Shown piece after piece: positions 44,411 to 53,592 of a DNA stretch of 64,000 bases. The position numbers and the translations under genes were made by a program. The notes beneath the pieces are model-generated. The model was given only the letters and a program-made list of their open reading frames with translations, searched no databases and had not been told where the DNA came from. Numbering within the stretch: position 1 is the stretch's first letter; the number at the start of each line of letters is the position of its first letter. Source of the stretch: Streptomyces sp. NBC_01353. Its GTDB lineage: Bacteria; Actinomycetota; Actinomycetes; Streptomycetales; Streptomycetaceae. Location of the stretch: NCBI RefSeq assembly GCF_036237275.1, contig NZ_CP108352.1, positions 7,341,501 to 7,405,500 of the forward strand. The letters run 5' to 3'.

Positions 44411-45436
44411 TCAGAGCACGCACTCGGCCTCTGCGTACCGCTCCGCCGGGACCGTCTTGAGGGTCTCCACGGCCTGGGCCAGCGGGACCATCGTGATCTC
44501 CGTGCCGCGCAGCGCGGTCAGCATGCCGAACTCGCCGCGGTGCGCCGCCTCCACCGCGTGCCAGCCGAAGCGGGTGGCGAGGACACGGTCGTACGCGGTG
44601 GGCGTGCCGCCGCGCTGGACGTGACCGAGTATCACCGGGCGGGCCTCCTTGCCGAGCCGCCGCTCCAGCTCGACCGAGAGCTGGTTGGCGATGCCGGTGA
44701 AGCGCTCGTGCCCGTACTGGTCCTTGGCGCCGACCTCGAAGTTCATCGAGCCCTCGCGCGGCTTGGCGCCTTCGGCGACGACCACGATCGCAAAGCGCTT
44801 GCCGGCCTCGAAGCGCTCGCCGACGCGGGCGGTCAGCTCGTCGATGTCGAAGGGGCGCTCGGGCACGACGATCGCGTGGGCGCCCGCGGCCATGCCGGAG
44901 TGCAGGGCGATCCAGCCGGTGTGCCGGCCCATGACCTCGACGATCAGGACGCGCTGGTGGGACTCGGCGGTGGTCTTCAGCCGGTCCAGGGCCTCGGTCG
45001 CCACGCCGACGGCGGTGTCGAAGCCGAAGGTGACGTCGGTCGAGGAGATGTCGTTGTCGATGGTCTTCGGCACGCCGACGATCGGCAGCCCCGCCCGGGA
45101 GAGCAGGTTGGCGGCCTTCAGGGTGCCCTCGCCGCCGATCGGGATGATCGCGTCCAGGCCGAGCTCGGCGACATGGCCCTTGGCGCGCTCGACGCCGTCG
45201 ACGAGGTGGGCCGGCTGGACCCGGGAGGAGCCGAGGATGGTGCCGCCACGGGCCAGGATGCCGCCCACCGCGTCGAGGTCGAGCTTGCGGTAGTCGGCCT
45301 CCAGGAGGCCCTTCCAGCCGTCGTGGAAGCCGATGACCTCGTCACCGTGGTCGACGACGGCGCGGTGCACGACGGAACGGATGACGGCGTTCAGACCGGG
45401 GCAGTCGCCGCCGGAGGTGAGCACACCAATGCGCAT
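44411..45436 (-). CDS. pfkA: 6-phosphofructokinase
   Basis: Catalyses phosphorylation of fructose 6-phosphate, a key step of glycolysis. The 341-residue sequence has GVLTSGGDCPGLNAVIR, IPIGGEGTLKAANLL (Gly-Glu at the phosphoryl-donor site), the catalytic VPKTIDNDISSTD and EVMGRHTGWIAL. It belongs to the long-variant actinobacterial type (ATP- or PPi-using; GGEGT with PKTIDND). The ATG at 45436 has AAAGG about ten bases upstream. Monocistronic, closed by a clear terminator. Confidence 0.95.
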   Translation of the reverse strand: MRIGVLTSGGDCPGLNAVIRSVVHRAVVDHGDEVIGFHDGWKGLLEADYRKLDLDAVGGILARGGTILGSSRVQPAHLVDGVERAKGHVAELGLDAIIPIGGEGTLKAANLLSRAGLPIVGVPKTIDNDISSTDVTFGFDTAVGVATEALDRLKTTAESHQRVLIVEVMGRHTGWIALHSGMAAGAHAIVVPERPFDIDELTARVGERFEAGKRFAIVVVAEGAKPREGSMNFEVGAKDQYGHERFTGIANQLSVELERRLGKEARPVILGHVQRGGTPTAYDRVLATRFGWHAVEAAHRGEFGMLTALRGTEITMVPLAQAVETLKTVPAERYAEAECVL

Positions 45437-45468
45437 AGCCCAAATACCTTTGCAACGTGGGCCGACTT

Positions 45469-45583
45469 CCGGACCACGTCGTCCGGTTGGATCCCCGCCA
45501 CCCTATCGGTGCCGAGTGGCGGGGCCGAACCGGATGTCCGTAGTTTGGACACCGTATTTACTTACGAATCCAATGGGCGTAAG
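45469..45583 (-). promoter_or_regulatory. pfkA upstream region with three dyads
   Basis: The 176-bp gap 45437-45612 holds a -10-like TAGGGT with a TTCGGC -35 (18-bp spacer) on the minus strand. Three dyads are present: CCGGAC/GTCCGG (45469-45486), TGTCC/GGACA (45535-45551) and CTTACG/CGTAAG (45561-45583). The last also follows the gatD 3' side and may terminate nothing, since it lies upstream of gatD's end only on the other side. Confidence 0.4.
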
Positions 45584-45612
45584 GGCGCTCAGACGTGCAC
45601 TCCGCCGGACGG

Positions 45613-46341
45613 TCAGGAAGGCTGCGTCGCGGCGGCGATCCGCTCGGCGCGCAGCGCCTCGTACCACCGGTCGTCGGTCGGCGGCAGCGCGTTCACGTCG
45701 AGGGCCAGCTTCAGGAGCAGGTCCGCGATCTGCGGGTTGCGGGCCATGACGGGGCCGTGCATGTACGTACCGAAGACGGTGTCGTTGTACGCGCCCTCGG
45801 TGCCGTCGCCCGTGCCGTTGCCCTTGCCCAGGATCGTGCGGGCGAACGGGCGGGCTGTCGGGCCGAGATGGGTGATGCCCTGGTGGTTCTCGAACCCGGT
45901 GAGCTGGGGGAGACCGAGCCGCGGGTCGATGTCCGCGAGGACGTCGCCGACGCACCGCTCGCCCTCGCCGCGGGTGGAGATCACGTCGATCAGACCGAGG
46001 CCGGGCTCGCGCTCGCCGAGGTCGTTGATGAACTCGTGGCCCAGGATCTGGTACCCGGCGCAGACCGAGAAGATGATCGCGCCGTTGGACGCCGCACGCT
46101 CGAGGCCGCCGTCGCGGCGCAGCCGTTCGGCCGCGAGCCGCTGCGGCCGGTCCTCGCCGCCACCGATCAGGTAGATGTCGCCGGAGGTCGGGATCGGCTG
46201 GTCGCTGCGGACGTCGACGCGCTGGACGTCCAGTCCGCGCTGGCGGGCGCGGCGCTCGACGACGAGGGCGTTGCCCTGGTCGCCGTACGTGCTGAGCAGG
46301 TCCGGGTAGACCCAGACCAGGCGCAGGCTGCTGTCACTCAT
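45613..46341 (-). CDS. gatD: Lipid II isoglutaminyl synthase, glutaminase subunit
   Basis: GatD supplies ammonia from glutamine to its partner MurT for amidation of D-Glu in the peptidoglycan stem. The 242-residue class I glutamine amidotransferase shows IYLIGGGEDRPQ, the nucleophile FSVCAGYQILGHEF and the His GTYMHGPVMARNP. It follows murT by 19 bp on the same strand. The ATG is at 46341. All catalytic residues are present. Confidence 0.93.
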   Translation of the reverse strand: MSDSSLRLVWVYPDLLSTYGDQGNALVVERRARQRGLDVQRVDVRSDQPIPTSGDIYLIGGGEDRPQRLAAERLRRDGGLERAASNGAIIFSVCAGYQILGHEFINDLGEREPGLGLIDVISTRGEGERCVGDVLADIDPRLGLPQLTGFENHQGITHLGPTARPFARTILGKGNGTGDGTEGAYNDTVFGTYMHGPVMARNPQIADLLLKLALDVNALPPTDDRWYEALRAERIAAATQPS

Positions 46342-46360
46342 GCTGCATGTCCTCTACGGG

Positions 46361-47608
46361 TCAGTTGCCGACGCGGCGGCGGACGTCCTGGAAGGCGGTG
46401 TAGTTGGCGATCAGCTCGATCTGTCCGGGCGGCGCCAGCTGGACCGCCTCGTCGATCGTCTCGCACACGCGGAAGTCCACGCCCGCGACCTCGAGGCGGA
46501 CCGCCAGGTCCAGCTTGCGGTCGCCGATCACCATGATCGGGTGGCCGGCGAGCCGCCCGTAGTCCACGTCCCACAGCCAGGAGGTGTCCGTGCCGTCGGC
46601 GCCGCGCGCGTTGACCGAGAGGATCACCGGGGCCGGCGGCTGGTCGATGAGGGAAAACGTTTCGAGCCACCCGGCCGGGTTCTTCGCGAGCAGCAGGCGC
46701 AGCTCACGGCCCTGGAAGGAGACCACGTCGTAGCGGCCGGCCACGGCCTGCACCTGGTACATGCGCTCCAGGGCGACCTGCGGCGGCACACCGAAGACGG
46801 CGGCGACGGCGGCGGAGGTCGCGGCGTTGGCCTTGTTGGCGCGGCCGGGCAGCTGGAGGTGGATCGGCCAGGCCGAACCGTGCGGGTCGAGCACATGGTC
46901 GCCGTTGAGCGCCCAGCTCGGTGCCGGGCGGCGGAAACCGCACTCGCCGCAGAACCAGTCGTCGCCCGGACGCTGCATCACACCGCCGCAGGAGGGGCAC
47001 GACCAGGCGTCGTCCTTCCACTCCTGGCCGGCGGCGACCCACACCACGTTGGGGGAGGAGGAGGCGGCCCACACGATCAGCGGGTCGTCGGCGTTGGCGA
47101 TGACCACGGCCTTCGTGCCGCTCAGACCCTCGCGCCACTTCTCGGCGAGCATCCGGGTCTCGGCGGCGCGGTCGAGCTGGTCGCGCGAGAGGTTGAGCAG
47201 CGCGATCGCCTTGGGCGTGGTGTCCCGGGCGACTCCGGCGAGGTACTTCTCGTCGACCTCGATGACGCCGTACTTGGCGTCCGAACCGCCGGCCAGCGCC
47301 GAGGTGATGCCCGCGGGCATGTTGGCGCCCAGCGCGTTGGAGACGACGGGGCCGCTGGCCCGCAGCGCCTCGGCGATCAGCCGGGTCGTGGTGGTCTTGC
47401 CGTTCGTGGCGGACACCAGGACGACGTCCAGATGCTGCGCGAGCCGACCCAGCAGGTCCGGGTCGAGCCTCAGCGCCACCTTGCCGCCGATGACCGATCC
47501 GCTGCCGCGTCCCGCTGCGCGCGACACCGCGGCCGCGGCCTTGCCCGCCGTCACGGCCAGCTTGGCACGCGGCGACAGCGGCTCTGGATTACCGGGGTGT
47601 CCTGACAT
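46361..47608 (-). CDS. murT: Lipid II isoglutaminyl synthase, Mur-ligase subunit
   Basis: MurT is the ATP-dependent ligase subunit, 415 residues. The P-loop is VLVSATNGKTTTTRLIAEAL, and the family-specific zinc ribbon inserted in the middle domain is SCPSCGGVMQ...WFCGECGFRRP (four Cys). The C-terminal DUF1727 domain contains NPAGWLETF and DVDYGRLAGHPIMVIGDRKLDLAVRLEVAG. With GatD it amidates lipid II, a modification needed for cross-linking. The ATG at 47608 is divergent from def. Confidence 0.94.
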   Translation of the reverse strand: MSGHPGNPEPLSPRAKLAVTAGKAAAAVSRAAGRGSGSVIGGKVALRLDPDLLGRLAQHLDVVLVSATNGKTTTTRLIAEALRASGPVVSNALGANMPAGITSALAGGSDAKYGVIEVDEKYLAGVARDTTPKAIALLNLSRDQLDRAAETRMLAEKWREGLSGTKAVVIANADDPLIVWAASSSPNVVWVAAGQEWKDDAWSCPSCGGVMQRPGDDWFCGECGFRRPAPSWALNGDHVLDPHGSAWPIHLQLPGRANKANAATSAAVAAVFGVPPQVALERMYQVQAVAGRYDVVSFQGRELRLLLAKNPAGWLETFSLIDQPPAPVILSVNARGADGTDTSWLWDVDYGRLAGHPIMVIGDRKLDLAVRLEVAGVDFRVCETIDEAVQLAPPGQIELIANYTAFQDVRRRVGN

Positions 47609-47721
47609 CTTCCTTGTTCCTCCTTGCGTCGGTCCGGGCTCAGCCTATCGAGATCAGGCAGGCGACCCGAACTGCGGCACCCCTGGACCCCTCGCCGAAA
47701 CGACGAGGTCAACGCGGACCG

Positions 47722-47727
47722 TACCCT
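47722..47727 (+). promoter_or_regulatory. -10 box of a leaderless def promoter
   Basis: TACCCT lies seven bases upstream of the def ATG at 47735 and no ribosome site is present, indicating a leaderless mRNA. The -35 is weak. Confidence 0.45.
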
Positions 47728-47734
47728 TACGCCC

Positions 47735-48295
47735 ATGCGAAACCGGCCGATCCCCGGCAGTTCCGGCCACGTCCGAGGCATGACCTTGCTCGGCGACCCG
47801 GTGCTGCACACCCCCTGTGAACCCGTCAGCGACTTCGGCCCGGAGCTCGCCCGGCTGATCGAGGACATGTTCGCCACGATGTACGCGGCGAACGGTGTCG
47901 GCCTCGCGGCGAACCAGGTGGGGGTGGGGCTGCGGGTCTTCGTGTACGACTGCCCGGACGACGAGGACGTGCGCCATCTCGGGCACCTGGTGAACCCGCG
48001 CCTGGTGGAGGCGGACGGGGACGTGATCCGGGGCCCGGAGGGCTGTCTGTCCCTGCCGGGCCTGGAGGCCCCGACCCCCCGCTTCGACCGCGCGGTCGTC
48101 GAGGGCGTCCTCATGGACGGCACTCCGGCCCGCGTCGAGGGCACGGGCTTCTTCGCCCGCTGCCTCCAACATGAGACGGATCACCTGGAGGGCGGCGTCT
48201 ACGCGGACCATGTGACGGGGTGGCGCAGGTCACGGCTGCTGCGCGCGATCCGCAAGGAGCCGTGGGGGACGGGAGCGGACGCGCTGCGCCGCTGA
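47735..48295 (+). CDS. def: Peptide deformylase
   Basis: Removes the formyl group from nascent polypeptides. The 186-residue protein has all three motifs: GVGLAANQVGVG, EGCLSLPGLEAP and QHETDHLEGG (metal ligands Cys, His, His). The N-terminus MRNRPIPGSSGHVRGMTLLGDPVL is slightly longer than usual; starting at ATG 47780 would also give a normal enzyme. Divergent from murT. The 29-bp repeat array begins directly after its stop. Confidence 0.94.
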   Translation: MRNRPIPGSSGHVRGMTLLGDPVLHTPCEPVSDFGPELARLIEDMFATMYAANGVGLAANQVGVGLRVFVYDCPDDEDVRHLGHLVNPRLVEADGDVIRGPEGCLSLPGLEAPTPRFDRAVVEGVLMDGTPARVEGTGFFARCLQHETDHLEGGVYADHVTGWRRSRLLRAIRKEPWGTGADALRR

Positions 48296-48298
48296 CCG

Positions 48299-48510
48299 CG
48301 CCCTCGCCGGGACCTGGGGCAGAACCCTCGGCGCCTTGGGGGCGTGGTCCAGAACCTCGGCGCCTTGGGGGCGTGGTCCAGAACCTCGGCGCCTTGGGGG
48401 CGTGGTCCAGAACCTCGGCGCCTTGGGGGCGTGGATCAGAATCCCCGGCGCCTCGCGGCCTGGGTCGGAATCCCCGGCGTCTTGCGGGCCCGGGTCAGAA
48501 CCCCGGCGCC
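48299..48510. repeat. 29-bp tandem repeat array between convergent def and tetR
   Basis: Units start at 48299, 48331, 48360, 48389, 48418, 48448, 48477 and 48506. Three are identical (48331, 48360, 48389; GCGCCTTGGGGGCGTGG at the start of each) and the fourth differs by a few bases; the outer ones diverge. The array fills the whole 200-bp interval and runs into the last codons of the TetR gene (RAGAPGF). Confidence 0.9.
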
Positions 48511-49142
48511 CCGGCGCGGTCGGCGGCTTCCGCCAGGCGGCCCCACAGCAGGTCCGCGAGGGCCCGTACCAACTCGCTTCGCGAGCACGGGCGTTCGCCG
48601 AGCCACCAGTCGCCCGCCGCGTGCATCATGCCCACGATGCCGTGGCCCCAGATCCGTGCCTGCGCCTCGCCGGCCGGGCCGAGGTCGATGCGCTCGGAGA
48701 TGACCTGGCCGAGCTCCTCGCCCATCCGCCGCAGCACCGGCGCCGAGTGGCGGCCCACGTCGAAGCCCTGCTCGGCCTGGTGCGTCTCCTCCGCGGGGTG
48801 CATCAGGAAGCGGTAGACCTGCGGCATCGCCTCGATCGAGGCGAGATATGTGTCGAGCGTGGCCTCGACCCGCCGGCGCCTGTCGGCCGGTGCGTCGAGC
48901 GCCGCCCGGAGCGCGGAGAGCAGCGCGTCGGTGTGCCGGGTCGCGAGGGCCCGGTACAGCCCGCCCTTGTCACCGAAGTGCCGGTAGAGGATCGGCTTGG
49001 TGATCCCCGCCTCCGCCGCGATCGCGTTCATCGAGGCCTTGGGGCCGTCCCGGAGCACCACGCGGTCCGCCGCCTCCAACAGTTCGCGGCGCCGCTGATC
49101 GGCCGGCGACTGCTGGTCGGTGGTCCGGTGTGTGGTCTCCAT
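48495..49142 (-). CDS. TetR-family regulator of the acyl-CoA dehydrogenase
   Basis: A 215-residue TetR/FadR-like regulator. The HTH is RRELLEAADRVVLRDGPKASMNAIAAEAGITKPILYRHFGDKGGLYRAL; the C-terminal domain contains IWGHGIVGMMHAAGDWWL. It is divergent from an acyl-CoA dehydrogenase, and a GTAACAG dyad covers the shared region, so it probably senses an acyl-CoA and controls fatty-acid oxidation. The ATG at 49142 follows GGGGAGA. The last residues are encoded by a tandem-repeat unit. Confidence 0.9.
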   Translation of the reverse strand: METTHRTTDQQSPADQRRRELLEAADRVVLRDGPKASMNAIAAEAGITKPILYRHFGDKGGLYRALATRHTDALLSALRAALDAPADRRRRVEATLDTYLASIEAMPQVYRFLMHPAEETHQAEQGFDVGRHSAPVLRRMGEELGQVISERIDLGPAGEAQARIWGHGIVGMMHAAGDWWLGERPCSRSELVRALADLLWGRLAEAADRAGAPGF

Positions 49143-49229
49143 AGCGTGTCTCCCCGCCCGTGCGAATTCCTTGAGGCTGTCGCAACGTAACACCCGACCG
49201 GCACTCGGTGCCGCCCGGTCCACCACAGG

Positions 49230-49267
49230 TTGACAGCGCCTACCGGCGAGTAACAGACTGCTGTTAC
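49230..49267 (+). promoter_or_regulatory. Promoter and operator of the acyl-CoA dehydrogenase gene
   Basis: A consensus -35 TTGACA (49230-49235) is followed by a dyad GTAACAG (49250-49256) / CTGTTAC (49261-49267) with ACTG between, lying where the -10 must be (about 49252-49258). A TetR repressor bound there would block transcription. Confidence 0.65.
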
Positions 49268-49295
49268 CGCAAGTAATGCAGTGCTGGGAGGGAAC

Positions 49296-50525
<1,230 letters not shown>

Positions 50526-50543
50526 GCAGCGGCACGCACGCGC

Positions 50544-50575
50544 CGGCCCGCGCCCCCAGGCGGGGGTGCGGGCCG
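50544..50575 (+). terminator. Hairpin after the acyl-CoA dehydrogenase gene
   Basis: CGGCCCGC-G-CCCCC pairs with GGGGG-T-GCGGGCCG around AGGC (50544-50575), a 14-bp stem with one mismatch, 19 bp after the stop. Confidence 0.8.
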
Positions 50576-50615
50576 ACGCGTCGATCCCGGGTGCAGCCGT
50601 CGGGTCAGGAGGGGG

Positions 50616-50924
50616 TCACGTCGCGAGGAGGTTGCGCTTCTGTGCCTCGAACTCCTCCTCGGTCAGCACACCCTGGGCCTTCAGGTCCCCCAGCTGCTTG
50701 AGCTGCTCGATCTTGGTACTCATGTCGTCGCCGGGGGGCGTCGGAGCCGGAGCCGAAGCCGGAGCCGGAGCCGGCGCCGGTGGCTGCTGCTGGTACTGCT
50801 GCTGTCCGTAGTCCTGCTGCTGGGACCATCGGCCCGCCTGCCGCCGTGACACTCGGTTGGACACCGCGGTGGCGGTGCCGGCGACGACGGCGGTGCGGGC
50901 GACGCCGCGAAGAAGTCCGGGCAT
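50616..50924 (-). CDS. SHOCT-domain protein
   Basis: A 102-residue protein with a basic N-terminus (LLRGVARTAVVAGTATAVSNRVSRRQAG), a Gln/Pro/Ala low-complexity linker (QQQDYGQQQYQQQPPAPAP), and a C-terminal SHOCT motif: MSTKIEQLKQLGDLKAQGVLTEEEFEAQK. SHOCT segments mediate oligomerisation. It lies 49 bp after a DUF6325 gene on the same strand, a pairing seen in many Streptomyces. Function unknown. Confidence 0.85.
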   Translation of the reverse strand: MPGLLRGVARTAVVAGTATAVSNRVSRRQAGRWSQQQDYGQQQYQQQPPAPAPAPASAPAPTPPGDDMSTKIEQLKQLGDLKAQGVLTEEEFEAQKRNLLAT

Positions 50925-50973
50925 GGTCAGTCATCTCCCAGGGGGTGCTCAGGGGCCGGATGCGATCGGGAGG

Positions 50974-51441
50974 TCAGGCCGCCGCCCCTCCGCCGGACTC
51001 GGCCGCTTCGGCGGCATCGAGCGAGGCCAGCAGCGCCTGGACGGGAATCCGTCCGCTCGCCACGAGCTGCGCGCCGCTGCGCCGCATGGCTCGTGCGAAG
51101 GGGGCGGCCCACAGGTTCTCGTACACGATGACCCCGGCGGAGTTGCCCGGCTCCAGCGCGGAACCGGCGTCGTCGACGTCGCTCTGGTCCAGCAGGCCGG
51201 AGGAGGCGCCCTCGAACACGGTGAGGTCGACCTCGTCCCCGAAGTCCCTCAGCTCCACCGCGGCGACCGAACCGTCCTCGTCCTTGCGGATGAACTGCAG
51301 GTCGAGGATGCGGATGATGCCCCGCTCGACCAGGTCGACGAGGAGGGGGAAACCCTCACCCGTCATCCGGTTGCCGGGAAACTCCAGGATCAGGTAGTCG
51401 ACGGGTCCCATGTCCTCGAGTTCCGACAGGTCGTCGCTCAT
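50974..51441 (-). CDS. DUF6325-family protein
   Basis: A 155-residue acidic protein with the pattern of DUF6325 (DUF1269-like): MGPVDYLILEFPGNRMTGEGF, LLVDLVERGIIRILDLQFIRKDEDGSV, SAGVIVYENLWAAPFARAMRRSGAQLVASGRIP. Two similar halves suggest a ferredoxin-like duplicate fold. No enzyme motif. The ATG at 51441 follows GAGGAG; GTG 51447 is a weaker choice. Co-directional with the SHOCT gene and probably co-transcribed. Confidence 0.85.
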   Translation of the reverse strand: MSDDLSELEDMGPVDYLILEFPGNRMTGEGFPLLVDLVERGIIRILDLQFIRKDEDGSVAAVELRDFGDEVDLTVFEGASSGLLDQSDVDDAGSALEPGNSAGVIVYENLWAAPFARAMRRSGAQLVASGRIPVQALLASLDAAEAAESGGGAAA

Positions 51442-51573
51442 GGCCACTCCTCAAGCGCTCGGGATTCCCGCCTCGACCGGGCCCGGCTGCGGGCGGCCCC
51501 CGCCTCGGCGGCAGGCGGCCTCCCAGCCATTCCAGCACCGCCCGGGGGCCTCCGCATGTCGTGGGCGGCGCCG

Positions 51574-52041
51574 TCACACCACGCAGAACTCGTTGCCCTC
51601 CGGGTCCTGGAGCACCACCGCGTAGTACTCCATCCCGTTCGGCTCGTCCATCGTGTAGAGGATCGACGCGCCCAGGCCCGTCAGCCGCGCGACCTCCCCG
51701 TCCACCCTCTCGCGTCGCAGCGGGAGCGGCACCTCCCGGCCCCCGCCGACCTTCAGATCCAGATGCAGCCGGTTCTTGACCGTCTTCGGCTCCGGGACCT
51801 GCTGGAACCAGACCCGCGGCCCGACCCCCTTCGGGTCCACGATGGACTCGGGAAGCTCCCCGACCCCCTCGCTCAGCTCCTCCTCCGGCACTCCGATCGA
51901 CGCCCAGTACGCCCGCCAGGTCTCATGGCCCTCCGGCGGCGGCTGCGGTGCGTAACGCAGGGCCTCCGCCCAGAAGCGGACGAGCCTCTGGGGATCGGCG
52001 CAGTCGATGGTGAGCTGCAGGGTCATCTCCACGGGTTCCAT
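51574..52041 (-). CDS. VOC-family (glyoxalase-like) protein
   Basis: A 155-residue VOC domain: LQLTIDCADPQRLVRFWAEALRY, an insert PEEELSEGVGELPESIVDP, then WFQQVPEPKTVKNRLHLDLKVGG and VVLQDPEGNEFCVV. It is a longer relative of the protein at 22951-23295, sharing KxVKNRxHLDL and DPEGNEFC. Substrate unknown. The ATG at 52041 has GGGAGG at good spacing. Confidence 0.86.
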   Translation of the reverse strand: MEPVEMTLQLTIDCADPQRLVRFWAEALRYAPQPPPEGHETWRAYWASIGVPEEELSEGVGELPESIVDPKGVGPRVWFQQVPEPKTVKNRLHLDLKVGGGREVPLPLRRERVDGEVARLTGLGASILYTMDEPNGMEYYAVVLQDPEGNEFCVV

Positions 52042-52179
52042 GGAACGAGCCTCCCAGGCGGCACCGACAATCGGGCCAACAGGCAGGATCCGGCCGGGTG
52101 TTCGACCGCACGGCTACCGGCGGGTCGGGCGGTGGGGGAGAATCGGCATGCCGGTGACGATCAAGGGGGCAACGCACAC

Positions 52180-53547
52180 ATGGCAACCACCAACGAGATT
52201 CCGGGCCCGGCGGGGCTACCGCTGCTCGGCTCGATGTTCGACCTCAAGAACGACTCGCTCGGGACCTTCCTGAACGCCCAGCGCGCACACGGGGACGTCG
52301 TCCGGATCACCGCGGGCCCGCCCGGTGTCCGCGCCACCGTCTACGGAGTCTTCTCCGCCGAGGGGGCCCAGCAGGTCCTGGCCACCGAATCCGCCAACTT
52401 CCGTAAGGACAACGCCTTCTACCAGGAGGTCCGCGAGTCCTTCGGCAACGGACTGCTGACCAGCCAGGACGAGGACTACCTGCGCCAGCGCCGGCTCGTC
52501 CAGCCGCTCTTCACCCGCCGCCGCGTCGACAGCTACGCCGAGGCCGTCGTCGCCGAGGTCGCCCGTGTCACCGCGGCCTGGCGGACCGCCGAGGACTCCA
52601 CCGTCGATGTCATCGACGAGATGACCGGCTTCGCCCTGCGCGCCGTCGCCCGCATCCTCTTCGGTACGGACGTCGAGGCGGCCGTCGACATCGTGGAGCG
52701 CGCCTTCCCGGTGATGGGCGACTACGTGCTGCGCCGCGGCTTCTCGCCGCTGAACATCCCGCGTGACTGGCCCACCCCCGGCAACCGCCGTGCCCTCGCC
52801 GCCCATGAGGAGCTGTACGCCGTCTGCGACCGGATCATCGCCGAGCGCCGGGCGGCCGGCGCGGCCGAGGACGGGGGCCAGGACCTGCTGTCCCTCCTCG
52901 CCGAGGCCGAGAGCGCCGAGGACGGCAGCTTCGACGCCTCCGAGCTGCGCGAGCAGGTCCTTGTGTTCCTGCTCGCGGGACACGAGACGACCGCCACCTC
53001 CCTCGGCTTCGCCCTCCATCTGCTCGCCCTCCACCCGGAGCAGCAGAAGCGGGTCCACGAGGAGGTCGACCGCGTCCTGGCCGGCCGGGCGCCCGGCGCC
53101 GCCGACCTCGACGCGCTGCCCTACCTCACCCAGGTGCTCAAGGAGGCCATGCGGCTCTTCCCGGCCGCACCGGCCATCGGCCGACGGGCGGTCGAGGCCA
53201 CCGAGATCGGCGGCCACACCATCCCCGTCGGCGCCGATGTGATCGTCGCCCCCTGGGTCACCCACCGGCACCCCGCCTACTGGGAGGACCCGGAGCGCTT
53301 CGACCCCGAGCGCTTCACGCCCGAGGCGGAGGCGAGCCGCCCGCGCTACGCCTGGTTCCCCTTCGGAGGCGGCCCGCGCGCCTGCATCGGCCAGCACTTC
53401 TCGATGCTGGAGTCGGTGATCGCGCTGGCGATGCTCCTTCAGGAGTTCGAGATCGAGGCGATCGACACCGAGGTGCCGGTCAACGCCGCGATCACCCTCC
53501 AGGCGGCGGGCTCGGCCCGCTGCCGGGTCCGGCCCCGAACCGCCTAG
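52180..53547 (+). CDS. Cytochrome P450
   Basis: A 455-residue heme monooxygenase. The heme-Cys loop is FPFGGGPRACIGQHFS, the I-helix oxygen motif LLAGHETTATS, and the K-helix EAMR. It starts without a signal peptide (MATTNEIPGPAGLPLLGSMF), so it is soluble. The sequence pattern (PYLTQVLKEAMRLFPAAP, WVTHRHPAYWEDPERFDPERF) resembles the CYP102/eukaryote-like fatty-acid hydroxylase group more than classical bacterial P450s. No ferredoxin gene is adjacent. The ATG at 52180 follows AAGGGGG. Confidence 0.93.
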   Translation: MATTNEIPGPAGLPLLGSMFDLKNDSLGTFLNAQRAHGDVVRITAGPPGVRATVYGVFSAEGAQQVLATESANFRKDNAFYQEVRESFGNGLLTSQDEDYLRQRRLVQPLFTRRRVDSYAEAVVAEVARVTAAWRTAEDSTVDVIDEMTGFALRAVARILFGTDVEAAVDIVERAFPVMGDYVLRRGFSPLNIPRDWPTPGNRRALAAHEELYAVCDRIIAERRAAGAAEDGGQDLLSLLAEAESAEDGSFDASELREQVLVFLLAGHETTATSLGFALHLLALHPEQQKRVHEEVDRVLAGRAPGAADLDALPYLTQVLKEAMRLFPAAPAIGRRAVEATEIGGHTIPVGADVIVAPWVTHRHPAYWEDPERFDPERFTPEAEASRPRYAWFPFGGGPRACIGQHFSMLESVIALAMLLQEFEIEAIDTEVPVNAAITLQAAGSARCRVRPRTA

Positions 53548-53553
53548 GACGAA

Positions 53554-53587
53554 GGCGCCGGCCCGACCATGAGGTCGGACCGGCGCC
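53554..53587. terminator. Bidirectional hairpin between P450 and methyltransferase genes
   Basis: GGCGCCGG-C-CCGACC (53554-53568) pairs with GGTCGG-A-CCGGCGCC (53573-53587) around ATGA: 14 paired bases with one mismatch, between two convergent stops. Confidence 0.85.
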
Positions 53588-53592
53588 ACGGG

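Noticed and set aside
43109-46174. A 1021-codon plus-strand frame across ctaG, pfkA and gatD
   Set aside because: Runs antisense through three well-supported genes; composition (Asp/His/Arg/Glu-rich) is typical of shadow frames.
48299-48510. CRISPR array
   Set aside because: 29-bp units are head-to-tail without spacers; this is a minisatellite.
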